Part shown: one piece after another, positions 1 through 8,900 of the stretch
Layout: every line of letters starts with the position of its first letter
Numbering within the stretch: position 1 is the stretch's first letter
Origin: JAVBPB01 sp031549965
GTDB lineage: Bacteria; Bacillota; Clostridia; Lachnospirales; Lachnospiraceae
Length of the DNA: 46,223 nucleotides
NCBI GenBank assembly: GCA_031549965.1
Contig: JAVBPB010000017.1
Coordinates: forward strand, 1-46,223
Reading direction: 5' to 3'
Program-made: the position numbers and the translations under genes
The notes under the pieces: generated by a model
The model's database searches: none
The model's input: the letters and a program-made list of their open reading frames with translations, nothing else
Told to the model about the DNA's origin: nothing

Positions 1-11
1 ACTGCATTGTA

Positions 12-26
12 AGGACTTTTTCAGTG
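12..26 (-). repeat. Remnant terminal repeat of the window's MITE/IS family
   Basis: AGGACTTTTTCAGTG matches the right-hand terminal repeat of the element at 76-313 and, read on the other strand, the left end at 46131. After CAGTG the sequence diverges (CTTGT instead of the CCTC end), so this looks like a decayed or nested end of another copy lying mostly left of the window. Seen directly; its origin is inferred. Confidence 0.5.
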
Positions 27-66
27 CTTGTAATACAGTAAATTAGTCTTTTAGAAAAATAGGAGT

Positions 67-322
67 GTATGTTATGAGGCTACTGAAAGAGTCCTTGATT
101 TAGGTTGTGTAAATTTTTCAAATGAATATGAGTGTATATATGTCCAATTGTTTGCCTTACCCTCCATCAGCATGTTTTTTACAAGCCTTTGCAAGCAAAG
201 TCTTGACAAAACATAAACGCTTCGTCGGCCGGTCTGCACAATTGTATATATATACACTCATATTCATTTGAAAAATTAATTTACCGTGTTGAAAGGATTT
301 TTTCAGTGACCTCGTATGTTAT
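67..322. mobile_element. 238-bp MITE-like palindromic element with 9-bp target duplication
   Basis: The element body is 76-313. Its ends are imperfect 19-bp inverted repeats (76-94 and 295-313, four mismatches, starting GAGG and ending CCTC). It is flanked by a perfect 9-bp direct repeat GTATGTTAT at 67-75 and 314-322, the signature of a transposition target duplication. Inside, 112-141 and 248-277 are a perfect 30-bp inverted repeat, so transcripts would fold into a long hairpin. No transposase is encoded. A 61-codon minus-strand reading frame contains EGKANN, also seen in the copy at 46131, suggesting derivation from the 3' end of a transposase gene. The element sits 42 bp past the stop of the Kelch gene. 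Confidence 0.85.
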
Positions 323-363
323 AATTAGTTTTTCTTATTTATTATTTAGTATTGCCAGCTCTA

Positions 364-1782
364 TTATGGTCTGACTCTTATATATACTTGACCTATGATA
401 TTACCACTTAAGTCTGTTGCTGTTACTAATGCCAACCCTGGGTTTAATGCTGCTACTTTTCCTTTATTATTTAAAGACACAATATTTCCTGGAATAGATG
501 TCCATGTTACAGGTGTTGTATTCATATTATCATCAATTGTAAGTCTGCATTTGCCTCCAACTTTTAAATCAATTGAAAGCCTGTAGTCATCTGCATCTTC
601 TACAACTAGAACATCAATATAATCTGTACTACCATTAGAATAAGTTACTGTGATTCTTGTATTACCGATTGCTTTTGCTGTGACTAATCCATGCTGTACA
701 CTGGCTACTGAGCTAATTGAGGAACTCCATAGTACATTCTGATTTTCGGATAGATCATTATCTATACTTAAATCAAGCTGTTCCCCTACTTCTAGTACCA
801 CTTTTATGTGTTTTGGTTTTAAATCAAAGGATTCGACTGTATCTAAATAGTTCACTCCGTTTTGACCACCTATTGTATATATCTTACTTCCTACTATTAC
901 CGAAGAATTAAACCCTCTTGCAAATGTTAAATCTACACCTTGTGACCAAGAATCTGTTGAAATATTATATATTGACACTTTGTTAGTAGTTCCGCTTATC
1001 TTTGAAAAATGATAACTACCTAGAATATAAATCTCATTCCCATATCTAATAGAACCTGAAAGTGATAATCCATAATTTAAAGAGTTTCCTTTTGACCATG
1101 TATCTGTTGCAATGTCATATATAAATACATCATTTGTATTTACAATATTATCGTTCATTCCAGCAATTAAATATATTTTACCATTATACTGTTCTACATA
1201 ATGTCCTAATCTATTAACTGGCATTGGATTACCTACTGACCATTTTTTAGATACAGTATTGTAGATTTGTACATCATTATGAGCTATTAATATATTACCG
1301 TTATAAGTGACTCCTCCAAACACATATATATTATTTCCAACTATAGTTGTTGCCGTTGCACGTCGTTCAAAAGGCATTGCATCAATTGTTCTCCAAGTAT
1401 CCGTATTTGAATTATAAACTTCAACCGTGTTGAGATTATAGTTTGGAGCCATTTGTTGAGCACCACCAAATACATATATTTCATCATTTATTACAACAGA
1501 TGATTCACTATATCGTGCCGTAGGCATATTAGCTCCAGAAGACCATTGTTTAGTTATAGTATTATATATATATACCGAATTAACAGTAGCTGAAGAACTA
1601 TTACCCCCAATAACGTAGATTTTATCTCCTATAACTTGCGTTGTAGCTTCTGTTAAAGCAATTGGCAACGGTGTTTCAGTCACCCATTGTGAAGCTGCAA
1701 ATGCATGTACATCACCACCATTAGGCATTATGCTCACCATTATAAACACTACCATAAATAATACTAAAGTTTTTTTACTCAT
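364..1782 (-). CDS. Secreted Kelch-repeat protein with two C-terminal Big_2 (Ig-like) domains
   Basis: This 472-residue protein begins with a typical signal peptide (MSKKTLVLFMVVFIMVSIM, cleavage probably near HAFA). Residues about 35-325 hold six Kelch-type repeats with recurrent 'IYVIGG/IYVFGG' and 'VxIYNxxTxxWS' motifs, which form a beta-propeller used for protein or glycan contacts. Two bacterial Ig-like Big_2 domains follow (about 325-395 and 400-472; 'GLVTAKAIGNTRITVTY', 'GKVAALNPGLALVTAT'). There is no LPXTG or transmembrane anchor, so it is probably exported or loosely surface-bound. The start is supported by AAAGGAGG nine bases upstream. Binding partner unknown. Confidence 0.8.
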   Translation of the reverse strand: MSKKTLVLFMVVFIMVSIMPNGGDVHAFAASQWVTETPLPIALTEATTQVIGDKIYVIGGNSSSATVNSVYIYNTITKQWSSGANMPTARYSESSVVINDEIYVFGGAQQMAPNYNLNTVEVYNSNTDTWRTIDAMPFERRATATTIVGNNIYVFGGVTYNGNILIAHNDVQIYNTVSKKWSVGNPMPVNRLGHYVEQYNGKIYLIAGMNDNIVNTNDVFIYDIATDTWSKGNSLNYGLSLSGSIRYGNEIYILGSYHFSKISGTTNKVSIYNISTDSWSQGVDLTFARGFNSSVIVGSKIYTIGGQNGVNYLDTVESFDLKPKHIKVVLEVGEQLDLSIDNDLSENQNVLWSSSISSVASVQHGLVTAKAIGNTRITVTYSNGSTDYIDVLVVEDADDYRLSIDLKVGGKCRLTIDDNMNTTPVTWTSIPGNIVSLNNKGKVAALNPGLALVTATDLSGNIIGQVYIRVRP

Positions 1783-2056
1783 TTATTAAATCCTCCTTTG
1801 TTTTAATGCTAATAGCATATTATATTTATGCAGAATTTAATAGTCTTATATTCAAAAAAATATTTTGATATACTAAAGGGTTAAAGTTTTTTAGTTACTA
1901 ATCAATTAATTTGAAATATAATGATTCTTCAGACTTCATAATTACTATTTATAGTAATATTATTATTGGCACTTTTAATTATAAAATCGCAATCCTACAA
2001 GCTAAAAGTAATTTCTTTGTAGTCAGTTTTACAAGAGGAAAATCACTTTCAGCACA
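1783..2056. other. Intergenic region, nothing functional recognised
   Basis: AT-rich spacer between two minus-strand genes. It contains the near-palindrome TTACTATTTATAGTAA but no U-tract, so I do not call a terminator. The Kelch gene's promoter presumably lies here, but no convincing -35/-10 pair was identified. Confidence 0.4.
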
Positions 2057-4150
2057 TTATGCCCGTATATCAAAGGTAAAACGCTTAATAGAAGAGTTAG
2101 GAGAATCTTTTTCTATAAAGTCAGCCACAAAGTCTAACTCTTTTTCACGCACTAATACTTCAAAGTTAAGGTTAAATCCTTTCTTGGCAAGTGCTTCTTG
2201 TAAACGATCCATATTTGTTTCTAGTAAATTGTTGGTTTCAGTGTTTTCTGTGTAGAATTTTGCAATTATGTTTTTACCCTTTAGGTTTAAATTAATATCT
2301 AAGCTTCCAAGGTAATCCATATCAAGGTGAAGCAGGATGCTGATATCTTCTTTACTTTTTTTCAAAGCTTTTTTATTTGTAAATACATATAGTTCACTAT
2401 GAATATTTTTGTCCTTTAACTTCATTGGCAGTTGAATATAAGTATAGAGCTCATTTAGATTTTTTATAAAATCTATATTATCTTTTAGATTATTAGTTGT
2501 GTTTGAAAGGGAGGACTCACCATTACCAGTTGCCTTAATAAATTCACTTAATTTAGACAGTTGTTTGTACATGTCGTTGTACAAATTATCTACTTCATGT
2601 TCTTTAACAAGGGATTTAGGGTTTAAAGTCCATTGATGCATTAATTCTTCTTTTAAAATAGATTGATATTCCCTGCTGTTTAATAATTCTTTAAGATCTA
2701 TTTTGTTATCGAGATTTGATTCCTTAACTAAATTAAGAAAATCAAAGGAATTAATTTCACCACTTCTTATTTGATTTTTAATATTTTCAGGTAAATTTAA
2801 ATTATCTAATAATTTAATTAGATTCTCTCGAGATTCTTTAGTTGTAAAGGAACCAATTTCATTATTGTAATGCATTAGTTCTTTATGTGTATTGGTTAAA
2901 TCATCTATTAATGGGGATTTAAGCATATTTTCTAAGGGTTGTTTAACTAATAAATCGTAGGATTGAATTTCCACTTTAACGTTTTCAATAAAATTAGCAA
3001 CTTGTCTATAAGTAGCATTACCTTTTAGTATGGAGTTTTTTAATTCGGCAGACAGATTAAAGGTTTCTAGCGTTTTGACAAGTTCTTGCCTTTGGTTTTC
3101 ATTAATAACTAAAGGTGAGTCAGGAGTTTCAATCTTACTTATACTAGAATTTGAAAAGCTATCATTTATAGAAGTTGGTGTATTTGTACCAAAATTGTTA
3201 TTGATTAAATTTTCTGTCTTGGGTAATGAAGATGTAGTATTTATGGTTTTATCTATAATATTTTTAGCCATAGTATCAAAATTATCTAAAGGATTATTAG
3301 CAGTTTCATTATTAATTGTACTGCTAGTACTAGTATTCATGTTATTATTGCTAAAATCAGTATTGTTAGATACAAAATAATTGTTATTAATACTATTAGT
3401 GGTGATACTATTAGTAATTGAGCCATTTATAGAATTAATAAGTTCAGGAGTACCTTTTGAAAGTATAATATCTAGCATTTGAACATGTAAAGAATGCAGT
3501 TCATTGTTGTTTGATACCTTTGAAGAAATGTTATTAAAAAAGTCAGAAAATTCTTTAGATAGATTCTCAACTTCTTTTATAATTCTATGTTCATAATTTT
3601 TATAATTTTCAAATTGCTTAACATTAACTTCATTAACAGGAATATTGTTTTTGCTCATTAAAATCAAAGACTCAATATTTGAGTTTTTATATATAAAGGA
3701 TTGTTGATAAAATTTGGTAATGGTTTGCTTATCAATAGGCATATTATTTTCAAGAAGTAATTTTACTATTAATGAATTTTTATCATTTATAGGCAAACCA
3801 GCAGCTTTTAGAGCTTTAAGAATAATAGAATTCTGCATGGCAGAAGATTCGTTACCAAGTAATTTAACGGTTAATCCTTTTTCATCTGATGATTCAATAA
3901 TAAATGAAGCTTCATGACCTATTTCAAGTATAAGGGGTTCAGATAGCTTTGCAGTAACGACTTCAGAATTTGGAAGTTTAATACTAACCTGATTTGAACG
4001 TATATCTACAACTTCACCTTTAATAATCTGTCCACCATTATAAGTGCTTTTAGATGGAACACTTTCACGACTTATTTCTTTACTTCGTGAAGATTTATTT
4101 GTTTCATTTTTTATATTAGATTTGTTAACTTCATATGCATTAATATTCAA
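2057..4150 (-). CDS. FliK-like flagellar hook-length control family protein
   Basis: About 697 residues. The N-terminal 100 residues form a small beta-rich domain ('GEVVDIRSNQVSIKLPNSEV'). The middle is Asn/Ser/Thr-rich, low-complexity and probably disordered. The last 130 residues resemble the FliK C-terminal domain: 'LPMKLKDKNIHSELYVFTNK', then 'ILLHLDMDYLGSLDINLNLKG', then 'LQEALAKKGFNLNFEVLVRE'. FliK proteins measure hook length and switch flagellar export specificity. The open frame reaches a GTG at 4159, but AGGAG (4159-4163) overlaps that codon; the TTG at 4148-4150, eight bases further on, is the better start. No other flagellar gene is visible, so the role is inferred from the C-terminus only. 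Confidence 0.65.
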   Translation of the reverse strand: MNINAYEVNKSNIKNETNKSSRSKEISRESVPSKSTYNGGQIIKGEVVDIRSNQVSIKLPNSEVVTAKLSEPLILEIGHEASFIIESSDEKGLTVKLLGNESSAMQNSIILKALKAAGLPINDKNSLIVKLLLENNMPIDKQTITKFYQQSFIYKNSNIESLILMSKNNIPVNEVNVKQFENYKNYEHRIIKEVENLSKEFSDFFNNISSKVSNNNELHSLHVQMLDIILSKGTPELINSINGSITNSITTNSINNNYFVSNNTDFSNNNMNTSTSSTINNETANNPLDNFDTMAKNIIDKTINTTSSLPKTENLINNNFGTNTPTSINDSFSNSSISKIETPDSPLVINENQRQELVKTLETFNLSAELKNSILKGNATYRQVANFIENVKVEIQSYDLLVKQPLENMLKSPLIDDLTNTHKELMHYNNEIGSFTTKESRENLIKLLDNLNLPENIKNQIRSGEINSFDFLNLVKESNLDNKIDLKELLNSREYQSILKEELMHQWTLNPKSLVKEHEVDNLYNDMYKQLSKLSEFIKATGNGESSLSNTTNNLKDNIDFIKNLNELYTYIQLPMKLKDKNIHSELYVFTNKKALKKSKEDISILLHLDMDYLGSLDINLNLKGKNIIAKFYTENTETNNLLETNMDRLQEALAKKGFNLNFEVLVREKELDFVADFIEKDSPNSSIKRFTFDIRA

Positions 4151-4364
4151 ATATCCCACTCCTATGCAAATTCATATATAAACTTAAACTACACTATATT
4201 TGTATTCTATCATAACTTTACACTATAATCTACTTTTTTAATAGTTATTTCATATCAGACTCAGATAATTATAGAGCAATTTTAAGAAAAATACTTAATA
4301 AAGATAGATATAGCCATGTTCATTAAATCCTCATATTAAAAAAGTAAACAAATATAATTAGGGA

Positions 4365-4394
4365 TTGATTATATAACCATAATTGGATTATAAT
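4365..4394 (+). promoter_or_regulatory. Sigma-A type promoter of the quinone operon
   Basis: TTGATT at 4365-4370 and a perfect TATAAT at 4389-4394 are separated by 18 bases, placing transcription start near 4401 and leaving a leader of about 80 nt before the first gene at 4482. Confidence 0.6.
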
Positions 4395-4410
4395 TTAAGA
4401 GACAAAACAA

Positions 4411-4468
4411 TTAACCCTTTAAATCTAAAAGTACCAGCATAGAACTTAAATAAAACATTCAGGGTTAA
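4411..4468 (+). promoter_or_regulatory. Inverted repeat in the quinone-operon leader
   Basis: TTAACCCT at 4411-4418 and its exact reverse complement AGGGTTAA at 4461-4468 bracket most of the 5' leader and end just before the Shine-Dalgarno GAGG (4473-4476). The arms could form an 8-bp leader stem or be paired protein sites. Function unknown. Confidence 0.35.
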
Positions 4469-4481
4469 GAAAGAGGTAACC

Positions 4482-5921
4482 ATGCACTATAGAGACATAC
4501 AGCACTTCATAAAAGTACTAGAAAAGAAAAAACAGCTTATAAGAGTCAAACGAGAAGTATCATCTAATTTAGAAATAACAGAAATAGCTGACAGGGTATC
4601 TAAACAAAGAGGTAAAGCCCTATTATTTGAAAATGTAAAACATTCAAAATATCCACTATTAATAAATACCTTCGGAACTTATGAAAGAATGGCAATGGCA
4701 TTAGGTGTAAATGACATTAACGATGTTGGAAAAGAAATAGGAGAGCTAATAAATATATCAAACTACGCCACAATTATGGACAAAATAACTCAAATACCAA
4801 ATCTGTCAAAGCTTCTAACAGTATTTCCGATCAAAGTTAATAAAGCCCCATGCCAAGAAGTAATTGACAACGAACCAGACCTTAGAGAACTTCCAATATT
4901 AAAATGCTGGCCAAATGATGCAGGAAGATTTATAACCTTGCCATTGGTGTTTACAAAAGATCCAGAAACTAACACTCAAAACATTGGAATGTACAGAATG
5001 CAGGTGTACAATAAAAACACCACTGGAATGCATTGGCATTTGCATAAGGATGGAAAAGAAATATATGAAAAATATCGTAAGCTTGGAAAGAAGATGCCAG
5101 TATCAGTTGTAATCGGATGTGATCCTGCTACCATTTATGCAGCAACAGCACCACTTCCAAAGATGATAGATGAAATAATGTTTTCAGGCTTTTTAAGAAA
5201 GTGCCCCGTTCCTCTTGTGAAATCTATAACTAATGACATTCAAATACCTGCCAACAGTGAATTTGTTTTAGAGGGTTATGTAGACATAGACGAGCTTAGA
5301 ATGGAAGGACCATTTGGGGATCATACAGGGTATTATTCAGAGAAAGATCTGTATCCTGTCTTTCATGTAACTACAATAACAAGAAAAGAAAATCCAGTTT
5401 ATATGGCAACTATAGTAGGTAAGCCACCAATGGAAGATTGCTACATGGGAAAAGCTACCGAAAGAATATTTTTGCCATTGATTAAGATGATGGCCCCTGA
5501 AATTATAGAAATGAATTTTCCCCTTGAAGGAGTATTTCATAACTGTGTAATAGTTTCTATTAATAAAAAATATCCATATCATGCAAAAAAGGTAATGAAT
5601 ACAATATGGGGTATGGGTCAAATGATGTATACCAAGATGATTATAGTTGTTGATAAGGATATTAATCCTCACGATTTATCTACAGTTGCATGGAAAGTAT
5701 TTAATAATATAGATGCAAAAAGAGATGTAGTTATTTCACAAGGCCCTCTTGATGCCCTTGATCATGCCTCTAATACCAGATTCTTTGGAAACAGAATGGG
5801 TATAGATGCTACTAAAAAATGGCAGTCAGAAGGGTATGAAAGAGAATGGCCAGACGATATTGAAATGGATGAAAAAGTTAAAAATATAGTTACAAAAAGG
5901 TGGAAGGAATATGGTATTTGA
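4482..5921 (+). CDS. mqnL: UbiD-family prenyl-FMN decarboxylase, MqnL-like
   Basis: 479 residues, the normal UbiD length. UbiD enzymes use prenylated FMN made by UbiX to decarboxylate aromatic or alpha,beta-unsaturated acids. The N-terminus ('GKALLFENVKHSKYPLLINT' followed by 'ERMAMALGV') and the catalytic stretch 'RMEGPFGDHTGYYS' (Glu275 region) fit the family, particularly the futalosine-pathway branch typified by SCO4490/MqnL, which acts on the prenylated 1,4-dihydroxy-6-naphthoate intermediate. Its last 11 bases overlap the prenyltransferase gene, and UbiX is two genes downstream, so a complete decarboxylase/cofactor pair is present. The exact substrate (naphthoate or hydroxybenzoate type) is inferred. 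The start has GAGG five bases upstream. Confidence 0.85.
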   Translation: MHYRDIQHFIKVLEKKKQLIRVKREVSSNLEITEIADRVSKQRGKALLFENVKHSKYPLLINTFGTYERMAMALGVNDINDVGKEIGELINISNYATIMDKITQIPNLSKLLTVFPIKVNKAPCQEVIDNEPDLRELPILKCWPNDAGRFITLPLVFTKDPETNTQNIGMYRMQVYNKNTTGMHWHLHKDGKEIYEKYRKLGKKMPVSVVIGCDPATIYAATAPLPKMIDEIMFSGFLRKCPVPLVKSITNDIQIPANSEFVLEGYVDIDELRMEGPFGDHTGYYSEKDLYPVFHVTTITRKENPVYMATIVGKPPMEDCYMGKATERIFLPLIKMMAPEIIEMNFPLEGVFHNCVIVSINKKYPYHAKKVMNTIWGMGQMMYTKMIIVVDKDINPHDLSTVAWKVFNNIDAKRDVVISQGPLDALDHASNTRFFGNRMGIDATKKWQSEGYEREWPDDIEMDEKVKNIVTKRWKEYGI

Positions 5922-6780
5922 TAAAATCAAAAATTTGGGAAATCTGGTAATGTTTAGTCATAGCATATTTTCTTTGCCATTTGGTCTTATAGCAATGATA
6001 TTTGCTTATGGAACAATTCCACCTCTAAAGACTTTTTTTTGGATATTGGTAGCACTTCTTTCTGCCAGAAATGGAGCTAATGCATTTAACCGAATAGCAG
6101 ACAGAAAGATAGATGGAAAAAATCCACGTACAAGTGACAGGCATCTGCCAACAGGTAAAATTAAATTAGCAGAAGCATATGGATTGACTATTTTTTGCTT
6201 TTTACTAATGGGTGTGGCTGCATATATGTTAAATTTATTATGTTTAATACTATTACCTTTTGCTATAGGAATTTTTATTTTTTATTCTTATAGTAAAAGG
6301 TTAACATGGTTATGTCATTACATACTTGGAGTTGCGTGTGGAGGTGCACCGGTTGGAGCATGGATTGCTATAACTGGAAGTATAGATTTTCTTCCATTAG
6401 CCCTTGGGGCAAGTGTGTGCTTTTGGATAGCTGGATTTGATATAATTTATGCTACACAGGATATTGAATTTGACAGGCAGGAAAAATTATACTCAGTTCC
6501 AGCTAAATTTGGTTTTAATAATGCACTTATTATTGCAAAATTATCTCATGTAATATCTTTGATATTTTTAGCAGGGGTGCCTGTTTTTATTGACTTGGGA
6601 ATAATTTATTATATTGGTGTATTTATAATAGGATTACTTTTAATAGTTGAACATTATAATGTTAATCCAAAAAATACTAAGAAGATGAAGTTTGTATCTT
6701 ATAGTATTAATCAAATGATTAGCATAGTATTTTTTGTATTTACAATGGCAGATTTTTTTCTAAGCAAAATTAATTTATAA
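5911..6780 (+). CDS. mqnP: UbiA-family aromatic prenyltransferase, MqnP-like
   Basis: 289 residues with about eight membrane helices. UbiA enzymes attach a polyprenyl chain to an aromatic acid in the membrane. Both Mg-diphosphate motifs are present: 'NRIADRKID' followed by 'NPRTSDRHLPTG' (near residue 60), and 'QDIEFDRQEKLYSVPAKFG' (near residue 185). The N-terminal 'MFSHSIFSLPFGLIA' and the context next to UbiD and UbiX match the SCO4491/MqnP type of the futalosine menaquinone route rather than MenA or haem O synthase. The ATG lies inside the upstream gene (11-bp overlap), implying translational coupling. The isoprenoid chain donor enzyme is not in the window. Confidence 0.85.
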   Translation: MVFDKIKNLGNLVMFSHSIFSLPFGLIAMIFAYGTIPPLKTFFWILVALLSARNGANAFNRIADRKIDGKNPRTSDRHLPTGKIKLAEAYGLTIFCFLLMGVAAYMLNLLCLILLPFAIGIFIFYSYSKRLTWLCHYILGVACGGAPVGAWIAITGSIDFLPLALGASVCFWIAGFDIIYATQDIEFDRQEKLYSVPAKFGFNNALIIAKLSHVISLIFLAGVPVFIDLGIIYYIGVFIIGLLLIVEHYNVNPKNTKKMKFVSYSINQMISIVFFVFTMADFFLSKINL

Positions 6781-6835
6781 GGAGCTTAACTTTTTACAAG
6801 GATATTATTTGAAAAGTTAATTAAGGAATCAGATT

Positions 6836-7402
6836 ATGAAAAGACTTATTATTGGCATAACAGGGGCAAGCGGTCATGTGTATGCAAAGAAATTTATCGA
6901 AGATATATGTGTATTTGATTATCAATTACATATTGTAATAACAGATAATGGGAAAAAGGTATTTGAATATGAACTTGATCAGGATTTTAATGAATTTATT
7001 TTAGGTTTAAATAAAGATATTATAGTTCATGATAATTTAAATATGTTTTCTTCTATAGCCAGTGGTTCATTTTCAACTGACGGAATGATAATATTGCCTG
7101 CATCAATGGCTACAGTAGCTAAAATTGCAGGAGGAATTTCGGATACTCTTATTTTAAGAGCTGCTGATGTTGTAATTAAAGAGGGTAGAAAACTAATTAT
7201 TTGCCCCAGAGAATCTCCTCTTAGTGCAATTCATTTAAATAATCTATTAACTCTTTCAAGGTTAAATGTAGTTATTAATCCTTTATTTCCGGCATTTTAC
7301 AGAAAACCGGAATCCATAGAAGAATTAGTAGAGGGTTCTATAGAAAGAGTTTTAGGTATGTTTAATTTAGAAGTTAAAAATAAATACGAATGGGGTAATT
7401 AA
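6836..7402 (+). CDS. ubiX: UbiX flavin prenyltransferase (MqnM-type)
   Basis: 188 residues, the normal UbiX length. UbiX transfers a dimethylallyl group to FMN to make prenyl-FMN, the cofactor of the UbiD protein encoded upstream. Diagnostic motifs: 'IGITGASGHVYAKKF' (FMN/phosphate loop), 'GSFSTDGMIILPASMATVAK', 'RAADVVIKEGRKLIICPRE', 'PLSAIHLNN' and 'PAFYRKPESIEEL'. The usual 'PCSMKT' is 'PASMAT' here, so the Cys and Lys of the common form are both Ala. That is probably tolerated, but the activity is unproven. The stop codon is directly followed by the ATG of the lipoprotein gene. Confidence 0.9.
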   Translation: MKRLIIGITGASGHVYAKKFIEDICVFDYQLHIVITDNGKKVFEYELDQDFNEFILGLNKDIIVHDNLNMFSSIASGSFSTDGMIILPASMATVAKIAGGISDTLILRAADVVIKEGRKLIICPRESPLSAIHLNNLLTLSRLNVVINPLFPAFYRKPESIEELVEGSIERVLGMFNLEVKNKYEWGN

Positions 7403-8326
7403 ATGAAAAAGTTAATTAAGAAGATTTCAATTTACTTTACTTTATCATTAATAGTTGTAATGACTTTAGGTTGCAGTAAAAATAATGAAAAGTTAGTAGT
7501 AGGAGTTATGACGGATGTTGACTCAATACCATTTATTGTTGCAAAGCAACAGGGGTATTTGCCAGATTATGTTGAACTTCAAATATTTACAAGTCCGGTA
7601 AATAGAGATGGTGCACTTTATAGCAATAACTTAGATGGAACTATATCAGATGTTTTAGCAGTGTGTCTTGCAAAGGAAAGTGAATTTAATGTATTGATAA
7701 CTTCAATGACTCAGGGAAAATATGGTCTTGTTGCTTCAAAAGGATCTAATATTACTTCTGTAGACCAAATAAATGACAGTTCCATTGCATTAAGTTTAAA
7801 CACAATTATTGAATATGTAACAGATAATATTTTGGTTGAAGAAGGAGTAGGTGTTGAAATGGTTAAAAAAACAGCAGTACCTAATATGCCTTCAAGACTT
7901 GAGTTACTAACCAATAATCAGATTGACTTAATTGCTGTTCCAGAGCCATACGTAACGGCAGCAGTAAAAGAAGGCGGAATATTATTAAAAACATCCACAG
8001 ACTTAAATATTAATCCAGGTGTTATGCTTTTTACCAAAGAGGCAACAGAAAATAAATCTATGGAAATTAAAGAATTTTATAATGCATACAATAAGGCAGT
8101 AGATTTTATTAATGAAAATATTAATGATAAAGAAGTTTTCATGAATGAGGTAATTAAAGAATTAGGGCTTCCAGATGCTGCCAACGATATTGAACTGCCT
8201 AAGTATACACACCATACCATGCCAAGCGAACAGGAAGTAAAAAAAGCTGTGTATTGGCTTTTAGAAAAGGAACTTATTAAAACTAAATTTGAATATAAGG
8301 ATTTAATTTGGGAAAAAAATGATTGA
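7403..8326 (+). CDS. ABC importer substrate-binding lipoprotein, NMT1/SsuA-like
   Basis: 307 residues. The N-terminus is a lipoprotein signal with lipobox 'TLGC' (Cys24), so the protein is tethered outside the membrane. The fold signature is that of NMT1/ThiY/SsuA-type binding proteins: 'VVGVMTDVDSIPFIVAKQQG', 'DGTISDVLAVCLAK', 'GLVASKGSNITSVDQI' and 'LLTNNQIDLIAVPEPYV'. Relatives bind sulfonates, nitrate or thiamine pyrimidine precursors. Here the gene is fused without a gap to UbiX and overlaps its ATPase by 8 bp, so an aromatic-acid or other quinone-precursor ligand is a reasonable hypothesis. No ligand residue can be read from the sequence alone. Confidence 0.75.
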   Translation: MKKLIKKISIYFTLSLIVVMTLGCSKNNEKLVVGVMTDVDSIPFIVAKQQGYLPDYVELQIFTSPVNRDGALYSNNLDGTISDVLAVCLAKESEFNVLITSMTQGKYGLVASKGSNITSVDQINDSSIALSLNTIIEYVTDNILVEEGVGVEMVKKTAVPNMPSRLELLTNNQIDLIAVPEPYVTAAVKEGGILLKTSTDLNINPGVMLFTKEATENKSMEIKEFYNAYNKAVDFINENINDKEVFMNEVIKELGLPDAANDIELPKYTHHTMPSEQEVKKAVYWLLEKELIKTKFEYKDLIWEKND

Positions 8327-8900
8327 TATAAATATTGAAAAAGCATTTTATGATAAGGATATTGAGTCATTAAGTAATTTTAAATTGCATATTAATAGGG
8401 GGGAGATTGTTACCATAGTGGGTAAATCTGGATGTGGAAAATCAAGTCTTCTAAATATAATAGCTTCATTACATGAAAGATATTTTGGAAGTATTAAAAT
8501 TAATGAGGGCTCACAAATCGGTTATATCCCACAAAACAAATGCCTTTTGCCTTGGAAAACTGTAAATCAAAACATAATGCTTTTAAATAAAATAACTAAT
8601 AAAAATGGTAACAACTCTACAGAATTATTAAAAAAACTGGGTATTTATCATTTAAAGGATAAATATCCTAATCAGCTAAGCGGTGGAGAATATCAAAGAA
8701 CTGTATTAGGACAGGTGTTTTTTTACAAACCAGACATTATACTTATGGATGAACCGTTTTCTGCATTAGATATAGAAACTAAGTTTGAAATTATGAAGCT
8801 ATTCAAAGACATGCAAACAGAAAATAGCATTACAACAGTATTTGTTACCCACCATAAGCAGGAAGCGGATTATATGGAGGGGAGAGTGGTATTACTTTGA
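8319..8900 (+). CDS. ABC importer ATP-binding subunit (SsuB/TauB-like), short
   Basis: 193 residues, about 50 shorter than usual SsuB/TauB proteins because the C-terminal regulatory tail is missing. All core motifs are intact: Walker A 'GKSGCGKSS', Q-loop 'IPQNKCLLPWKTVNQN' (the LLPWKTV form typical of nitrate/sulfonate/taurine importers), signature 'LSGGEYQR', Walker B 'IILMDEPFSALD' and H-loop 'VTHHKQEA'. It overlaps the lipoprotein gene by 8 bp and the permease gene by 4 bp (TTGA), so the three subunits are translated together. It powers uptake of the ligand bound by the lipoprotein. Confidence 0.85.
   Translation: MIDINIEKAFYDKDIESLSNFKLHINRGEIVTIVGKSGCGKSSLLNIIASLHERYFGSIKINEGSQIGYIPQNKCLLPWKTVNQNIMLLNKITNKNGNNSTELLKKLGIYHLKDKYPNQLSGGEYQRTVLGQVFFYKPDIILMDEPFSALDIETKFEIMKLFKDMQTENSITTVFVTHHKQEADYMEGRVVLL

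Noticed and set aside
1911..2255. Plus-strand frame overlapping the end of the FliK-like gene
   Set aside because: No ribosome site, no domain, and its 3' half is the antisense of the conserved FliK C-terminus.
4482..7402. UbiD/UbiX pair as a phenolic-acid detoxifying decarboxylase
   Set aside because: A UbiA-type prenyltransferase is encoded between them with overlapping or close spacing, which points to quinone assembly rather than phenolic acid breakdown.
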